DNA of 6,690 nucleotides, taken from the NCBI GenBank assembly GCA_015491145.1, contig WFWM01000054.1, forward strand, positions 1 to 6,690, given 5' to 3'. The stretch is from Patescibacteria group bacterium. Its GTDB lineage: Bacteria > Patescibacteriota > Minisyncoccia > Phycocordibacterales > UBA12088. The position numbers were made by a program, and so were the translations under genes. This document shows positions 4,916-6,690 of this stretch, in pieces. Each line of letters opens with the position of its first letter. Position 1 is the stretch's first letter. Below the pieces are notes generated by a model. That model ran no database searches. It saw only the letters and a list, made by a program, of their open reading frames with translations, and was not told the origin of the DNA.

Positions 4916-5647
4916 ATGGGGGTGGATGTCTGGACTGAGGTGCTCATCAAGTCGTTTGAGAAGCTCTGGCTCGGCTTTGTTGGTTTCCTTCCGCAGCTCG
5001 TCGTGGGGCTCTTCTTGCTTCTGCTCGGCTGGCTCATAGGGAGCGGGGCAGGCCGCATCGTTGAGCAGGTGCTTGCCGCGCTCCGCATCGATCAGGCGCT
5101 CCGTTCGGTGGGGGCCACCCGGTTCCTCGAAGTGGTGGGGTGGGAGCCTTCCTTTGCGTTGCAGGTAGGGAAGCTCGTGAAGTGGTTCGTATTCCTCATC
5201 TTTCTGGTGGCAGCGCTCGATGTGCTCCACCTTGATCAGGTGAACGACTTCCTCCGCGAAGTAGTGCTCACCTACTTGCCGCGCGTCGTGGTGGCAGTGT
5301 TGATACTCCTTGCCGGGGCAATGCTCGGCGATGTGGTGGGGAAGGTTGCAGAAGGTTCCGCACACACTGCGAGTATCCCCGCTGCTGGTTTCGTGGGATC
5401 GTTTGCACGGTGGGCAATTTGGATCATCGCCATTCTCGCCGCGCTGAGCCAGCTCGGCATTGCCACCTTCTTCGTGGAAACATTCTTCTCGGGCATTGTG
5501 GTGGCGGTTTCGCTCGCACTCGGCCTCGCATTTGGTTTGGGTGGGCAGGGGGTTGCACGCCGTATGCTGGAGCGGTTTGAAGCAAAGTTTGCCGCCGGCA
5601 CGGAAGAAAACCGCAAGACAGTGGATGAGAAAGGAAGCAACACCTGA
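4916..5647 (+). CDS. Small MscS-like multi-span membrane protein (TM-helix family)
   Basis: 243 residues from ATG 4916. GGGAGAAAGG at 4895-4904 precedes it; the in-frame GTG 4907 is too close to that site. Hydrophobic helices fall at about residues 17-42, 84-103, 118-139, 163-181 and 186-208. The segment 'GWLIGSGAGRIVEQVLAALR' and the overall layout fit the conserved TM-helix repeat found in mechanosensitive channel relatives. The last helix, 'VSLALGLAFGLGGQGVARRM', resembles the Gly/Ala-packed pore helix of MscS. However, the protein stops about 30 residues later, so the large cytoplasmic beta and alpha/beta domains of true MscS are absent. Acting as an osmotic safety channel or a small conductance pore is an inference; a non-channel membrane scaffold is possible. 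The charged tail ends NRKTVDEKGSNT. The next gene begins 12 bases downstream. Confidence 0.82.
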   Translation: MGVDVWTEVLIKSFEKLWLGFVGFLPQLVVGLFLLLLGWLIGSGAGRIVEQVLAALRIDQALRSVGATRFLEVVGWEPSFALQVGKLVKWFVFLIFLVAALDVLHLDQVNDFLREVVLTYLPRVVVAVLILLAGAMLGDVVGKVAEGSAHTASIPAAGFVGSFARWAIWIIAILAALSQLGIATFFVETFFSGIVVAVSLALGLAFGLGGQGVARRMLERFEAKFAAGTEENRKTVDEKGSNT

Positions 5648-5659
5648 CGCGACTGGGGT

Positions 5660-6690
5660 ATGCCGGAGGAACGGGGGCAACAGCCACACACCTCGCACGA
5701 CGAGTGGGATAAGATTGCAGCTGCCTATGGCGCTTCCACAGAGAGAGAAGGAAAGGTGCCATCGGACTCCTTTTTCTTCCAGCGTGCGAGCGCTGCGAAG
5801 CAGGAAGCGTTGCAGCAGCAGGTGAAGGCGCTTGAGCAGCGTCTGCGTCAGCTCGTAGCGAAACAGGCAAAAGAGAGGCGAGATGCTCTTCCACGGGTGC
5901 AGCATACGGTGAATGTGCAGGTGTCTGGTAACCGGGTGGAAGTGAAGGGGGCAGCGGGAGGGGTTGCGGTGGAGGAGAACGATCTACAGCAACCTTCAGA
6001 GCAGGGAGTGCAGGCAGCAGGCTCGGGACAGTGGGCTCCAACACTTCGCCCCACAGAGATGGAGGTGCGGTTCCATAAGGTTCCTTCGGAACCGGCAAGC
6101 CCGCCGCAAGATGCAATGAAAGGCAGCGGAGAGGAGGAACCCTCCAAGAAGGAGGGGGCAGGAGAGGGGGAGCAGCCTGCTCAGCGGGAGGAAGGGCTGG
6201 AGCAGGAGAGGCGAGAGAGGCGCTCGCCGCAGCCTCGCCAGGTTCCTCCGCCGCCGATTCCGCCGAAGGGGCAGGAGGCGGGAGCATTTCCCGTTGCTGA
6301 ATCCGCGAGGGAAGCGAAAGAGGTGACATCCCAAACACCCGCTACGGAGCGCGAAGACCCAGCTGCGACACAGCCGGCGGGTGCTGCAGCTGCAGAAGTG
6401 TCGCCTTCCCGGCGCATCCAACCATTCGTCCCTGTTCCTCCCTCGAGGCCGGCGCCCGAACCACTCCGCCCCCTCTTGGCTGCTTGGCGGAGAAAGTGGA
6501 GCGTGGAGTGGCGGGAAAAGCGGGCCGCGTCGGATCCGCAAAAGCGGACGCGGTGGGAGGTGGAACGCGAGGTGCGCAAGCAAGCGCGCGCTCGGATGGA
6601 ACAGGCGAGAGCGGCACTCGCCCGTCGCATAGCGCACCTCCTTCGTGATAAGCGCACCATCTTTCAAGTGGCGCTGAAGTCGAGCGTGGA
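5660..6690 (+). CDS. Unrecognised charged, proline-rich protein, 3'-truncated
   Basis: The frame is open from ATG 5660 to the window edge, giving 343 codons without a stop. It starts 12 bases after the MscS-like gene's TGA, in the same frame; only a weak GGGG precedes the ATG. I recognise no family. Residues 1-40 are hydrophilic (DEWDKIAAAYG). Residues 41-75 look like a coiled coil rich in Gln, Lys and Arg (AAKQEALQQQVKALEQRLRQ). Residues 83-105 could form a short beta hairpin (VNVQVSGNRVEVKG). Residues 110-265 are low-complexity Glu/Pro/Ala/Gln, including VPPPPIPPKG. Residues 270-343 are strongly basic and helical, with several Trp (AAWRRKWSVEWREKR) and Arg/Ala repeats (KQARARMEQARAALARRIAH). 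No signal peptide or membrane helix is visible in the part seen. It may bind a membrane protein, RNA or DNA through the basic part, but this is a guess. The codon pattern and absence of stops in a long frame support a real gene. Confidence 0.75.
   Translation, partial: MPEERGQQPHTSHDEWDKIAAAYGASTEREGKVPSDSFFFQRASAAKQEALQQQVKALEQRLRQLVAKQAKERRDALPRVQHTVNVQVSGNRVEVKGAAGGVAVEENDLQQPSEQGVQAAGSGQWAPTLRPTEMEVRFHKVPSEPASPPQDAMKGSGEEEPSKKEGAGEGEQPAQREEGLEQERRERRSPQPRQVPPPPIPPKGQEAGAFPVAESAREAKEVTSQTPATEREDPAATQPAGAAAAEVSPSRRIQPFVPVPPSRPAPEPLRPLLAAWRRKWSVEWREKRAASDPQKRTRWEVEREVRKQARARMEQARAALARRIAHLLRDKRTIFQVALKSSV

Noticed and set aside
3702..5647. TGA recoded as glycine, as in some CPR lineages
   Set aside because: L10, the winged-helix gene and the MscS-like gene all end at TGA at sensible family lengths, and no conserved domain contains an in-frame TGA.
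4880..5905. 341-codon open frame on the minus strand opposite the MscS-like gene
   Set aside because: Antisense to a clear membrane protein; the translation is rich in His, Cys and Arg and shows no domain.
5424..6338. 304-codon minus-strand frame opposite the last gene
   Set aside because: A Pro/Leu/Ser/Arg-rich shadow. The plus frame from 5660 is uninterrupted to the window edge, fits the one-strand layout and starts 12 bases after the preceding gene.
1..6690. A new defence, CRISPR or mobile system
   Set aside because: There are no regularly spaced repeats, transposase, integrase, nuclease or toxin-antitoxin motifs. The genes are ribosomal, envelope or unrecognised.

Overview
The window looks like a piece of a Patescibacteria (CPR) genome, most likely a high-GC Parcubacteria-type lineage. 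The evidence is protein-family recognition from memory, not a search. The Thr/Ser-rich surface protein ending in a DWTNGYGLPGLP-type C-terminus, the membrane-anchored TPR protein with a 'RKIAGDYEGAEEAW' repeat, the L7/L12 with a '[24 protein letters not shown]' start, the winged-helix/degenerate nucleotidyltransferase protein and the small MscS-like TM-helix protein all resemble Parcubacteria homologues. TAA, TAG and TGA all end genes here, so the code is standard (no TGA=Gly recoding). Every gene I accept is on the + strand.

Layout. (1) 3-1247: the 3' part of a secreted or cell-surface beta-rich protein with very biased codon use (only TTC for Phe, only TAC for Tyr), followed by a strong GC hairpin. 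(2) 1465-3086: a cluster of envelope-associated genes. These are a membrane-anchored TPR protein, a 59-residue single-span membrane protein and a DUF1360-like membrane protein. A promoter-like extended -10 sits almost on top of the first start codon. (3) 3061-4837: the ribosomal stalk operon. It has a promoter whose -10 overlaps the stop codon of the DUF1360 gene, a 5' leader with the hallmarks of the L10 autoregulatory leader, rplJ (L10), rplL (L7/L12 with an extra acidic N-terminal tail) and a trailing winged-helix protein gene. That last gene contains a perfect 17-bp inverted repeat. rplK, rplA and rpoB are not next to rplJL in this window. (4) 4878-6690: its own extended -10 promoter, a five-span membrane protein related to the pore part of MscS channels but without the cytoplasmic beta domain, then a large unrecognised charged, proline-rich protein that runs off the window end.

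Two real genes are easily missed: the 59-codon gene at 2374-2553 and the open-ended gene from 5660 to the window end. I see no CRISPR array, tRNA, rRNA, insertion sequence or recognisable defence system. Most of the window is ordinary core and envelope gene content. The points most worth following are the L10 leader, the rplL tail, the intragenic hairpin and the unrecognised last gene. No gene-free stretch exceeds 300 bases; the longest are 1248-1464 (hairpin, then promoter) and 3087-3209 (rplJ leader).
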